In this document: positions 17,114-26,182 of the stretch, one piece after another
Numbering within the stretch: the stretch's first letter is position 1
Layout: each line of letters starts with the position of its first letter
Source of the DNA: Calothrix sp. NIES-4105
Lineage (GTDB): Bacteria > Cyanobacteriota > Cyanobacteriia > Cyanobacteriales > Nostocaceae
Length of the DNA: 64,000 nucleotides
Assembly (NCBI RefSeq): GCF_002368415.1
Contig: NZ_AP018290.1
Coordinates: forward strand, 5,841,614 to 5,905,613
Direction: 5' to 3'
The notes under the pieces: generated by a model
Seen by the model: only the letters and a program-made list of their open reading frames with translations
Told to the model about the DNA's origin: nothing
Databases searched by the model: none
Position numbers and translations under genes: made by a program

Positions 17114-17118
17114 TATCG

Positions 17119-18687
17119 CTATTCAATCATTTGCATAACCTTGTCTCTAATGATTTCGCTTCTTTTGATAAGGAAATCTTTGTAATCTAATTCATCAAAA
17201 TTTTCAGGACATAAAGCACTTTGCAAATACTTTGACCTATTCTCTTGACTAATTTCTTTTGCGTAGACAGAGGGAGCTTTATCTTTAATCTTATTGTTAT
17301 CTCCTCGTGTCAAAAAACAAATATTAGCTAAGACATTAATTTCTTTTGCATTAAATCCTTGCTTTTCTAAGAATTTCTGAGGAAAAATATGATGAAATTC
17401 ATTTTTATTGATCTTTTGAAGCACTTTGTTAAGATCAATTTTTGCGCCACTTAGAAAAGAGCATGGATAAAATTGGCTTAGTAAAATTATGAATGACTTT
17501 GTATTAGCAGAATTTACATAAAAAGTTGCTTCCGAGAAACTAAAACTAATTTCTTTTGGAGGATACGAAAAGCTATGATCCTCATTTTTTACTAAAGCCT
17601 TCATTTGAACTATATCAAAAGCTTGTTTATCATTGACTCCGGCTGAAAATCTTCTACTGAAGATTGATCTCCAAAACCATTTTATTAACTTCTGTTTTTG
17701 TTTATCGGTATAACTTACACCTTCTGGTTTGTCTGTTGCAAAAAATACAGCTAATGGCACAAGCAAACCAGGAAAAGGAAGTAAACGATAACTGGCAATA
17801 TTTAACTCTCTTTTAAGGAAATCAACTGCCCCAATAATTCCATTTTTGATTTTGTTAAAAGAGTTTCTAATATCCTCTCCTTGTAGCTCAAGGATTTTAG
17901 CAGGTGTTGTTTCACCATTTATTACACCTGAGCATATTTTAAGTTGCAGATCCTGATCCTTACAAAGCTCATCGTATTCGTGTTCAACAATATCCTGTTG
18001 TAATTCCTCAAACTTCTCTGTAAGGTCAAAATCTTCTGACCAACTCCATGCTGATAATAATTGAAATACATTAAGCTCAGTGCCAGCCCGGTTAATTCTT
18101 TCAAATACAATTGCAACATTATTTCTGTCATCAGAAACAAATGTCTCATTAGGAATTATATATTCTTTAAATCTCTCTTGCAAAAGGTCAACTTTTCTTA
18201 CTAATTCGTCATCTAGAAATGCAGTTGCTTTTCTGTATTTAACTGTGTCAAATAATACATTTACGGGAAAGTGCCGAGAACTATCTACTTCAGAGTTTTC
18301 TAGAGCAAGGAAAATAGATTCTTGAATATTTTCTGTTGCTTTAAAATCAAAATATATATCTACCCATTTACCTTTGTTAGGTGTTAATTATGTTTGAAAA
18401 ACACTAAATAGACTGGTAATCCTTTGCTGACCGTCTAAAACATAATTAACAGGATAATCGCGTCTTGGTTCAGGGAGAGTAAATCGACCTAAGTCCTTTT
18501 CGCTAGTTAGCCTATTGTCAGTTTTCCAAAATATAACTGTTCCAATTGGGAACCTCTTATAAATGCTATCAAGTAAAAAAGCTACTTGGTCAGGCTCCCA
18601 GACAAAATTTCTTTGAAATGCTGGAATTCTAATATCACCGCTTGCAACGCGCTCTGTTAATTTCCTAATTGTCAAAGCTTCACTCAT
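17119..18687 (-). pseudogene. DUF262/HNH (GmrSD-like) protein interrupted by one in-frame stop
   Basis: The N-terminal frame (18388-18687) reads IRKLTERVASGDIRIPAFQR, NFVWEPDQVAFLLDSI and YVLDGQQRITSLF, the DUF262 (GmrS-like, DGQQR) core. A TAA at 18388-18390 follows SVFQT. The same frame then continues without any other stop (LTPNKGKWVDIYFDFKATEN) into the segment ending at 17119, which carries FHHIFPQKFLEKQGF, an HNH-type DUF1524 (GmrD-like) motif, and NNKIKDKAPSVY. Restoring one codon gives about 522 residues, normal for fused GmrSD-like enzymes, which act as type IV restriction of modified DNA. A recent nonsense mutation is likeliest; the long intact downstream frame argues the loss is young. 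Readthrough or downstream reinitiation cannot be excluded. Confidence 0.8.
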
Positions 18688-18689
18688 GT

Positions 18690-19372
18690 AATACTCCTAA
18701 CGTGCCTAACAGTTAAATAGTGTGTAGTTAGGTTATCTTGAACTCTACTTCAAATCAATCCAATGCCTTGAAAGACAAGCCTAAGATTTGCGAATGCACC
18801 TAACTATTTATTAGACGAATAGCTTTCGTCTCATTACCCAATTTGAGATAATGAGCCGAAATTTTTCCATCTAATCCCCCTATTTAGATATTATACAGAA
18901 AGCTCAGTCTAATTACTTATTTTCGGAAAGTTATCTCGACTTTTCCGTTTAATATACCTAATTTGGAAATTATATGGAAATTGTTAATATATTTACCCTA
19001 ATTGAGCCTATATGTGCGATTTTTTCCTATATCTTCCGCTGATAGCCACATTTTTTTGGATGTTGTCCTAATCAAGACATTATACAAAAGTTCCTAGATA
19101 TCACACTAGATCACAATATTACAAATTTGGCTTGGCGACCCCACTGCTTGCAAAAATTATCGACCTGCACGGATGCGGTACGCTGTATAATATTTATCTA
19201 TATTCCATTGATAATTAGAACAAACCCAGCATAATCGAGCTTTTGGGCACCAGTGGAGATTATATTCAAGCCTAAAACTGCCATCACTTCCAAACCAACT
19301 ACCTAAACCTCCACCAAAATATAATATGATGCCTATGATATTTTAATGCACAAGGTTATTTATAGTATACAA
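18690..19372. other. Long AT-rich non-coding stretch with an iterated motif
   Basis: No gene is evident. Between about 18836 and 19100 an imperfect motif of the form CCTAATTTGAnATTATAnnGAAA recurs (18837, 18878, 18957, 18996, 19067), at intervals near 40 bases or twice that. Near 19280-19316 there is a short relic of the Gly/Ser-rich lipoprotein gene intact at 62539-62856, in minus orientation, as also seen at 35077-35184. The stretch separates the DUF262 gene from the ABC-3C leader. Confidence 0.45.
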
Positions 19373-19645
19373 TAACTACATAATAAAGGTTAAATCAGCT
19401 AGGAGAGCGTTTGCATGAGTTCAACTTGAGCAGAAAATAACAGTAGATTATCGAATCCTGAAGTTTAGTAGCGTACTTTTTTGAAGTATGCGACCATAAT
19501 TTATAAGTGACCGTGATTCACGCTTAGGGATATGTTAAGCTAGCAAACTTACTTTTGTGTGTTTTACAGTGCTTTGAGTAACGATAGCAAGCAAAAGTTC
19601 TATTTTAACTCCTAGATATTATACGCATTTAAACAAATTGCTTGG
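19373..19645 (+). repeat. Duplicated leader of the ABC-3C locus, copy A
   Basis: About 273 bases closely matching 35239-35510. Both copies contain the palindrome CGTGATTCACG followed by a strongly conserved stretch (CTTAGGGATATGTTAAGC, TTTTGTGTGTTTTACAGTGC). It ends 36 bases before the first ABC-3C gene, so it is probably the promoter and 5' leader of that operon. The conservation may simply reflect recent duplication. Confidence 0.75.
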
Positions 19646-19681
19646 CTAGTAAACTGACGCGCGTCGAGGAAGGTAGGGGAT

Positions 19682-20866
19682 ATGAGTACAGGGTTTTCAG
19701 CAGGTTCACAAGCGCTTGGGTATCTTTTTCAAGCGCGCTATGCCTTGTATTTAATTTTAATTAATAAAGAAGAACTAGAACTTGCTGTTGAGAGTTTAGA
19801 CGATGTTACATTTTTTGAGGATGAAAATAATCCTTTGGAACTATTACAACTTAAGCATCACACAACTCAAGCATCTTTAACAGATAGTAGTAGTGACCTT
19901 TGGAAGACTATTCGTGTTTGGAGTACCCAACTGCGAGAAAATAAAATTTCTTTACCTGATACCTTGCTAACCTTAGTTACTACAGAGTCGGCGCCTGCAA
20001 ATTCTGCTGCATTTTTTTTGCGTCCTGTCAAAGCTAGAGACTCTAAACGTGCTTTCAAAATACTTCTTCAGGTTGCGGGTAACTCTAAAAATCAAGCTCT
20101 TACTAAATCATTTGAGGCATTTCAAGCTTTAAATTATGCACAGCAACAACAATTAATTGATTCGATTCAAATTATTGATAGTTCTCCAGACATTATTGAC
20201 ATAACTCCAAAAATCAAACAAAAGTTGATAGCAGTTAGAAGAGAACATCGAGATGCTGTTTATGAACGGCTAGAGGGTTGGTGGTTTGCAAAAGTTGTTA
20301 AGCACCTTCGTGATAATTCTATTAATTTGATATCAGGTTTTGAAGTACGTGAGAAAATTTGTGAAATTAACGACCAATTTAAACCAGATGCTTTGCCTAT
20401 TGACTTTCTCGATTTAGAAATTTCCGCTCAACCCGAAATTTCGCAGGATAGTAGACGTTTTGTCACTCAATTAAAGGAAATTGCTGTTCATAACAAGCGA
20501 ATTGAAAAAGCCATATTGGATTACTACAAAGCGTTTGAACAGCGTTCTAGATGGGCACGCGAAGAACTACTATTTGGAGACGAAATTGAACAATATGAGA
20601 AAAGGTTAATAGATGAATGGGAGCGTTATATGCTTGCGCTTCAAGATGAAATGCCCAATAGCGATGATTCGGAGCTTAATAAAAAATTAGGTAGAAAGGT
20701 ATTTAATTGGATGGAGCAAGACGCTGATATTCGTATTCGTTCTCAAGTTTCAGAACCATACGTTATGCGTGGAAGCTACCACATCCTAGCTGATCAAAAC
20801 CCACCCCGCGTACACTGGCATCCAAAATTTGTAGAGAGACTTAGCCAGTTATTAGCAACAACGTAG
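19682..20866 (+). CDS. ABC-three-component system, first component
   Basis: A 394-residue protein with an ABC-3C-type N-terminus (AGSQALGYLFQARYALYLIL, EDENNPLELLQLKHH), where a restriction-endonuclease-like or target-sensing domain is expected. Residues about 150-394 are helical and charged, including WWFAKVVKHL, EKRLIDEWERYML and VMRGSYHILAD near the end, and resemble the dedicated C-terminal region of these systems. A good ribosome site (GGTAGGGG) precedes the ATG. The middle component follows after 11 bases. ABC-3C systems are predicted conflict systems in which an SMC/RecN-like ATPase controls an effector component. I assign the effector or sensor role from gene order, not from a catalytic motif. 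Confidence 0.8.
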   Translation: MSTGFSAGSQALGYLFQARYALYLILINKEELELAVESLDDVTFFEDENNPLELLQLKHHTTQASLTDSSSDLWKTIRVWSTQLRENKISLPDTLLTLVTTESAPANSAAFFLRPVKARDSKRAFKILLQVAGNSKNQALTKSFEAFQALNYAQQQQLIDSIQIIDSSPDIIDITPKIKQKLIAVRREHRDAVYERLEGWWFAKVVKHLRDNSINLISGFEVREKICEINDQFKPDALPIDFLDLEISAQPEISQDSRRFVTQLKEIAVHNKRIEKAILDYYKAFEQRSRWAREELLFGDEIEQYEKRLIDEWERYMLALQDEMPNSDDSELNKKLGRKVFNWMEQDADIRIRSQVSEPYVMRGSYHILADQNPPRVHWHPKFVERLSQLLATT

Positions 20867-20877
20867 GAGAGAAGCTT

Positions 20878-21378
20878 GTGCGGTATTGGCACGAACGTCC
20901 AGTTGAATATGCGAACCTTTTTAATCCTGCTTTTTGCTCGATTTTGCTTCAAAATGCTATCAAAGGCTATGAGAAAGAAAAGAAGCAGGGTATGCCATAT
21001 CCTCTTATTTTCCTTGTTCTACCGCTTGTTCTCCATAGTTCAACCCGAGAAGTCTTACCCAGGACAACACGAACTAAGTTACACATTTGGTTGCAAAAAC
21101 AACCTGAAGTTCGCGTCAGATTTGCCGAGCGCGCAAGTAACTTGGTTCCTTACACAAAAGAAGCTCTAGCTTTTGGAATGCAAAATGGTATCATTAACTT
21201 TTGTGAAGATGGAAAATTTACTTGGGTAAAAGGTACGTTAAAGGCTATTTCGGCTGTATCATGGTCTAGCGATACCGAACCAGCTATCTGCTGCAAGAAA
21301 GCTGAATTTGTTGGACGTTGGCTTGCTCAAGCAGGAGAAGTATCAACAATTTATATTATGTGGGGCATTTGTCCGTAA
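20878..21378 (+). CDS. ABC-three-component system, middle component
   Basis: A 166-residue protein beginning at a GTG (MRYWHERPVEYANLFNPAF) behind GGAGA. The NLFNPAFCSILLQNAI start, FLVLPLVLH core and helical remainder with VRFAERASNLVPYTKEAL are typical of the small middle component linking the effector-like gene to the ATPase. No catalytic motif is visible, so it is probably an adaptor or winged-helix protein. A deleted copy of its first about 27 codons survives at 35507-35590. Eleven bases separate it from the ATPase gene. Confidence 0.8.
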   Translation: MRYWHERPVEYANLFNPAFCSILLQNAIKGYEKEKKQGMPYPLIFLVLPLVLHSSTREVLPRTTRTKLHIWLQKQPEVRVRFAERASNLVPYTKEALAFGMQNGIINFCEDGKFTWVKGTLKAISAVSWSSDTEPAICCKKAEFVGRWLAQAGEVSTIYIMWGICP

Positions 21379-21389
21379 AGCTCGTAGCT

Positions 21390-23345
21390 ATGCAAATTAA
21401 GTCTATAATTCTCTACAACTCCTCCGGAGATAAGCGAACTCTAAATTTTCATCTAGGACAAGTTAATATTATTACTGGCGAGTCGAGTAGGGGAAAATCA
21501 GCACTTCTAGAAATTGTGGATTACTGCCTTGGGCGTACAGAATTTCGGATTCCTGATGGTGTTATACAAAATCAAGTTGCTTGGTATGCAGTTCTTTTCC
21601 AAATTAATGAAAATCAAGTCTTGATTGCAAAGCCGAAACCTTCGGAAAATACTGCTTCACAAAATCAAGTTTATTATGATTTTGGTACAAATATAATTCT
21701 TCCTGAATTATCCCAATTAGAACCCAATTCTAACGACGAAGCAATTGTAAGTTTTTTATCAAATCTAATTGGTATTTCTCCTAATCAAAGTCTTATTGAA
21801 GAAGGAGCTTCAAGAAAGCAGTTTGAAGTTACTATTAGACACACTTGCTATTACATATTTCAGAAACAGAGTACTGTTGCAAATCAGAATATTTTATTTA
21901 ACCGCCAGGAAGAACCGCATATTCCACTAGCTATAAAAGATACACTTCCCTATTTTCTAGGAGCTATTCAAGAAGATAGACTTAGATTACAAAAAGAGCT
22001 ACGTCAAGCTCGTCGCAATTTAACAATAGCTCAAAGTCGTCTTAAAGAAGCAGAGTTTTTTAGCAGAGAAAAACTTATTATTGGGTATAATTTGCTACTT
22101 GAGGCTCAACGAGTAGGTTTAATAGATTCTAATTTGATTGCAGAAGATGCCAATGACATTTTAGAAGAACTTCGCTCAACATTAACATGGGAAGCAAATG
22201 AAATTATACTTACAGGCAATGATAAGTTTCCAGAACTACAGGCTGAAGTTGAAGAAATTCGCCAAGAGTTTAAACATATACATGAAAAAATAGTTTCTGT
22301 AGAAAATTTTTTAAAAAGAGAAACAGGATTTTCTAAAGAAGCTAATCAACAATTATTGAGATTAAAATCTATAAATCTATTTAATACAGAAAATAATTCT
22401 TCCAATCATTGTCCTTTATGTAACTCTAATGTATCTGAGCCAATTCCTAGCCTGTCAGCGATGAGAGAATCTTTAGATACTTTGCAAAATAATTTGAAAA
22501 ATGTAGAAGTTACTCAGCCAAGACTACTGGAATATATTGAAAAACTTAAAGAGGAGCGTGAAGAAATAAGACAAAAAATCCAAGAAAAGGAACTTGCCAT
22601 TAAAACTTTGATAGATGAACAAGAAGCGGCTCAACAAATTCGTGATAATAACGCTCATATAGCTCGTATAGTAGGTCGTATCAGTCTATATCTCGAAACA
22701 GTCGAATTGACTGATGATAATTCTCAAATACGCTTAGAAATTGAGAAATTAAAACAACTAATTGATAATTATGAGCAACAACTAGATATAAGTGAGATAA
22801 AAGCAATTTTATCTTCAATCTTAAATAGACTCGGACAGGAAATGACTAAATGGGCTAAAACATTACAACTTGAACACACCGATTCTCCCTACCGATTAGA
22901 TTTAGATAAATTAACTGTAATTGCAGATAGACCTGAGCGACCGATTCCTATGGGGAGAATGGGAGGAGGAGAAAATTGGCTTGGTTGTCACTTAATTGCG
23001 CTTCTGGCTTTACACAAGCATTTTGTTGAACGCAATCGCCCAGTTCCGCACTTTCTAATTTTGGATCAACCTACCCAAATTTACTTTCCATCAGAAGAAG
23101 CATATCTTAATTTACCAGGAACGTCATCAGACGAAATTATGAGTGCTAGTGCTGATATGGCAGCAGTAGAGCGAATGTTTAACTTTTTGTTTGATGTATG
23201 CGAACAACTATCTCCTAATTTTCAAATAATTGTTACGGAACACGCGAACTTGGGTAATAATGAGAAATTTCAAAAAGCTTTAGTAGAGGAACCGTGGTCT
23301 GATGGCAGGGCGTTAGTACCTGAAAGTTGGACAAGTAAAATTTGA
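21390..23345 (+). CDS. ABC-three-component system ATPase (DUF3732, SMC/RecN-like)
   Basis: About 651 residues from ATG 21390 (MQIKSIILYNSSGDKRTLNF); earlier in-frame starts lie inside the middle component gene and are unlikely. Walker A is ITGESSRGKSALLEI near residue 30. Coiled-coil arms cover about 195-500, with a CPLC hinge near 347-350 that may bind zinc (a lone CxxC per chain, as in Rad50 hooks). A signature-like RMGGGENWLG follows, then Walker B FLILDQPTQ (the usual acidic residue is replaced by Q) and an H-loop TEHAN. This is the head-arm-hook plan of SMC/RecN ABC ATPases. DUF3732 is the family name I associate with it. The three genes form a tight operon. Probably binds DNA or a phage structure and gates the first component. 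Confidence 0.85.
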   Translation: MQIKSIILYNSSGDKRTLNFHLGQVNIITGESSRGKSALLEIVDYCLGRTEFRIPDGVIQNQVAWYAVLFQINENQVLIAKPKPSENTASQNQVYYDFGTNIILPELSQLEPNSNDEAIVSFLSNLIGISPNQSLIEEGASRKQFEVTIRHTCYYIFQKQSTVANQNILFNRQEEPHIPLAIKDTLPYFLGAIQEDRLRLQKELRQARRNLTIAQSRLKEAEFFSREKLIIGYNLLLEAQRVGLIDSNLIAEDANDILEELRSTLTWEANEIILTGNDKFPELQAEVEEIRQEFKHIHEKIVSVENFLKRETGFSKEANQQLLRLKSINLFNTENNSSNHCPLCNSNVSEPIPSLSAMRESLDTLQNNLKNVEVTQPRLLEYIEKLKEEREEIRQKIQEKELAIKTLIDEQEAAQQIRDNNAHIARIVGRISLYLETVELTDDNSQIRLEIEKLKQLIDNYEQQLDISEIKAILSSILNRLGQEMTKWAKTLQLEHTDSPYRLDLDKLTVIADRPERPIPMGRMGGGENWLGCHLIALLALHKHFVERNRPVPHFLILDQPTQIYFPSEEAYLNLPGTSSDEIMSASADMAAVERMFNFLFDVCEQLSPNFQIIVTEHANLGNNEKFQKALVEEPWSDGRALVPESWTSKI

Positions 23346-23397
23346 ACTTTCTTGAATAATCAATTTTAGACACTGCAATTTGAGCTTGGGCTATATG

Positions 23398-23486
23398 TCT
23401 TTGCCTGATACCGTTAGCTTTCCTGTATTTAAGGGACGTATTTAGTCAGTATGGCTTCCTTCACCTGGAAGTTCAGTAAATCCTTT
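23398..23486 (-). pseudogene. hicA relic downstream of ABC-3C
   Basis: About 90 bases still align with the central part of the intact hicA (same order as 35990-36065: the segments around AAACTGTAAGCTTTCCTGTA, then TTAGTATGGCTTCCTT and GTTCAGTAAATCCT). The flanks are unrelated, and substitutions and stops remove coding capacity. It shows that the ABC-3C locus was once followed by hicBA, as at the 35-kb copy. Confidence 0.65.
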
Positions 23487-23539
23487 TAATAACGAAATTT
23501 ATACTGTTATTTAGATTTTCATCTAATTAGTCCTTTTGG

Positions 23540-23568
23540 GTAAATCTTAAGATTTTCTTAAGATTTAC
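23540..23568. repeat. Perfect 12-bp inverted repeat
   Basis: GTAAATCTTAAG(ATTTT)CTTAAGATTTAC. It lies about 200 bases after the ABC-3C stop and the hicA relic. It may act as a terminator-like hairpin for the ABC-3C transcript or as a protein-binding palindrome; there is no T-run on either side. Confidence 0.7.
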
Positions 23569-23665
23569 AGTTAGATACTTGCTTTCCGATGCAGTCAAAT
23601 GTTGAAAACGATAGCGCTCGTTCCTGTGCGCGGTGTTGACCTTAAACCGAAGCGCGAGCCTTACA

Positions 23666-24586
23666 TTATGACAGATTTGCTAGCCGATAAAGCGTTCGTA
23701 TTGTTATGCCCCATTTTTTAAAGGAACCCCATTTGTATTGACACTCACCACTTTTATATTTGGCTGATGATTGGCTCCAGTTATCCCAAGCAGAAAGTAA
23801 GCTGGGACTGACAGTATGAAGTGCCATTCCTACTTTTATCCAGGTGTCATAGTCATCCGCAAATCTAGGATGAATTACTTCTAGTAGTAGCAATGCTTTT
23901 TGAATATCTATATTAGTGGGGGTATTTTCTGGTGGCTTATCGTTTCTAAGGTATGTTGAAGCGGCGCCCGTTAACTTGTGTTGCTTTTTTGGTACAGCCA
24001 TATGGAGTATTACCCAATTAGGCGCCGCTGCTACCTGAATTTCATCAGGACGACATCCTCTTAGCCAACGGTAATGTCCGGTAATGGGGTGGATGGAAGG
24101 AGGTAGTACCGATTGTAAGTTGCTGCCTCTTAACTCCAAAGCTTCTCATGAATGCTGTAGCGATTTTCCTAGATTGGAGATGCTGTGTTGGGGATTTCTG
24201 TATTTTAAAGAGGTACTGCGCTCTTCCCTTCCTCCCTGATCTAAATGCGACTGTGGGAGGTAATGGTTTGGATGCGACTGTTTTTATTCGGTCGTATGCA
24301 CTTAAACCATCGCAGTCTATAGATACAAGAAATTCTTGAGAATTTTGACCACACAGCAGACCAATCCCTGTAGGATGCGCTTCGTATAGAGAACAGGCGC
24401 CGTCACGTACCTTAAGTTTTCCTGTGCGGGCAAGTTGTTCTCTCAAAGATAGAGGTGTAAAAGGATACTGCTCTCATTGGTATCCCAGCGGTTTTTTCCC
24501 TTGGGTTGGCACTATGAGCCAGTGGGAAGGCAGTATTTCTAGGGTTTCAATTAGTTTAATTGTTTGGGAGTTTTTTTGAAAAACAT
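23666..24586 (-). pseudogene. Broken bifunctional DNA primase/polymerase with PriCT-2 domain
   Basis: Read on the minus strand, fragments in different frames give: LIETLEILPSHWLIVPTQGK, a TGA, then LREQLARTGKLKVRDG, GIGLLCGQNSQEFLVSIDCD (Prim-Pol-like core with the D-x-D pair) and FRSGRKGRAQYLFKI. A frameshift near 24100 leads into LELRGSNLQSVLPPSIHP and finally DYDTWIKVGMALHTVSP with YKWGSFKKWG, a PriCT-2 primase C-terminal domain. Such primase-polymerases belong to plasmids, prophages and integrative elements. At least one nonsense and one frameshift mutation are present, and the helicase half is missing, so this is a decayed replication gene. The 5' boundary is approximate. Confidence 0.75.
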
Positions 24587-24637
24587 TGTGAATAAATGGC
24601 CAAATTATCGTTAGGCAGATTGAGTTCGATGTTTATG

Positions 24638-24920
24638 TTAGCTTTCTTCTTTTTTGAAGAAACGACTATTACAAATAGGGCAGAAACGCCGACTGTTTTT
24701 CTGACGTTTAAGTTGTTTTTCTAGAGAGCAATTGCCCTTCCATACTTCGGCAACTCGAAAAGTAATACCTCGCTCCATAGCAACTGCGGTGAGTCTGGCT
24801 CCTTTACCTCGTCGATGCTGGCGTATGCGTTCATCTAATTATGAATGCGGCGCCTAAATAATGTTGTGTTGGTCGATTTGGATTTATTTGTTTGTCAAAA
24901 TGTAGTAAATAAACGTACAT
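24638..24920 (-). pseudogene. Frameshifted GIY-YIG endonuclease
   Basis: The start MYVYLLHFDKQINPNRPTQ and HYLGAA give the GIY-YIG-like first strand (VYLLHFD...HYLG). After AAFIIR the frame hits TGA. One base over, it continues as LDERIRQHRRGKGARLTAVA, MERGITFRVAEVWKG, LKRQKNSRRFCPICN and ends KKEES. The total length exceeds a multiple of three by one base, so a single inserted base near GCATTCATAATTAG explains the break. The intact product would be about 94 residues, normal for small GIY-YIG nucleases. Confidence 0.75.
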
Positions 24921-25024
24921 GGCAGATAACTGATCATCATCTGCCGTGACTGCGTGAGCAGGCTTGAATTTATATTAGATATTGTGCAACATTTAATATA
25001 AGGTGCTGATTGTTAACCGTTTAA

Positions 25025-25546
25025 TTAACTCGGATTAGGCTCCTTACTTCTTGAATACAATAAAAACGCTCCCAAATCATCCTTCCCTTCTTTTTCAAAT
25101 GCCATACCGATATGCTTGGCTACCTGGCGAGAAGCCAGATTGTCTTGATCAATCAGGCAGATCAAGCGGGGTAAGTCCAACTTGTCGAAGCCGTAATCAA
25201 GGATAGCTCTCGCCGCCTCGGTTCCTAACCCTTGACCCCAATAAGCTTTAGCAATTAAATACGCCACCTCGATTTCTGGTTGCCCATCAATCGTCCAAGG
25301 AAGCAAGCCACACCGACCAATGAGCTTACCACTTTCTTTGTAAATGGTTGCCCAGAGTCCTAATTGAGGGTGCTTGGGATGTCCATTCTGAAACCATTCG
25401 AGTTCTTCCTTGGCTTCTGAGTATGTCCGGGGAGCGTCTGGGATATATTGACTTACTTCGGGATCGCGATACAGCGCCCATAAGCTATCGAGATCCGATG
25501 GCACCAGGTGTCGAAGAAGGAGTCGCTTAGTCTCTAGGATTTTCAT
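25025..25546 (-). CDS. GNAT family N-acetyltransferase (RimJ/RimL-like)
   Basis: A 173-residue protein with TKRLLLRHLVPSDLDSLWAL at the start, IGRCGLLPW, the acetyl-CoA-binding AYWGQGLGTEAARAILDYGF near 116-135 (Q/RxxGxG/A type), LICLIDQDNLASRQVAKHIG and GMAFEKEG. The fold and length are normal for RimJ/RimL-type acetyltransferases that modify ribosomal or small-molecule amines. The substrate is unknown. The start ATG at 25546 lacks a strong ribosome site. It is the first intact gene after the decayed primase/nuclease segment. Confidence 0.9.
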   Translation of the reverse strand: MKILETKRLLLRHLVPSDLDSLWALYRDPEVSQYIPDAPRTYSEAKEELEWFQNGHPKHPQLGLWATIYKESGKLIGRCGLLPWTIDGQPEIEVAYLIAKAYWGQGLGTEAARAILDYGFDKLDLPRLICLIDQDNLASRQVAKHIGMAFEKEGKDDLGAFLLYSRSKEPNPS

Positions 25547-25619
25547 TGACTAGTTTAAAAAGTGTCATCTTAATTCTTGGAAATAAAAATTGATTTAAGG
25601 ATTTTTAGCTAATTCTTGC

Positions 25620-26073
25620 TTAGTCATCCAAAGTAGCCAAATTGATATCGCGCTCACCAATCGCACCACTAATAAGAAGTTCGTGGAATGCCAGAATGCG
25701 ATAAGTATAACTCAAAGCATAGAATCCAAGACTGAGGGGCAATAACAGTAATAGTCCCGTCCAACTGCCTGGTCGAAGTTTTTGGGTTTTCCAACTCAAT
25801 GCTATTCGGATCGAGCAAGGTATGAGTCACTCCAATTGCCGGTAAAATTCCCCCTACAATCGCCCATTGCCAACCAACCAAAGCAGCACCAATTACAAAT
25901 ATAAAAATAGGCAAATTATCCAAGAAAAGCGCGCGATCAAAAATGACCTTTCGCCAGTCTGATGGGGCTTTTTGACATGCACCAAACCAGGCTTCATCAA
26001 CTGTGTGTACAATTATCGCTATTGCTAACACTAAAATTGAGATATCAAATAGAAAGTGCTGGCTGTTAATCAT
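25620..26073 (-). pseudogene. Frameshifted HXXEE-like membrane protein
   Basis: The first frame (MINSQHFLFDISILVLAIAI, IVHTVDEAWFG, three hydrophobic helices) runs about 90 residues and then turns into implausible sequence ending at 25669. From that region a second frame gives a natural continuation, SWTGLLLLLPLSLGFYALSY, TYRILAFHELLISGAIGERD and a stop at 25620. The join needs a net one-base change. HTVDE is close to the HxxEE motif of a small membrane family. A single sequencing error could equally explain the break. Confidence 0.6.
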
Positions 26074-26182
26074 TTGTTAATTTCTCCATAGCAAAGTGGA
26101 ACCCCTCGTTTAAGTAAGTCGGCGCAAATAATCTTTGCTTACCATGATGAATTTGAAAGTCAAGATGATATTCAGTAAGGGG

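Noticed and set aside
18836-19100. CRISPR array
   Set aside because: The recurring motif is imperfect, its spacing irregular, and no cas gene is near; the copies are too diverged for direct repeats of an array.
21318-21389. Earlier start of the DUF3732 ATPase inside the middle component
   Set aside because: The ATG at 21390 matches the usual N-terminus (MQIKSIILYN) and leaves a natural 11-base gap.
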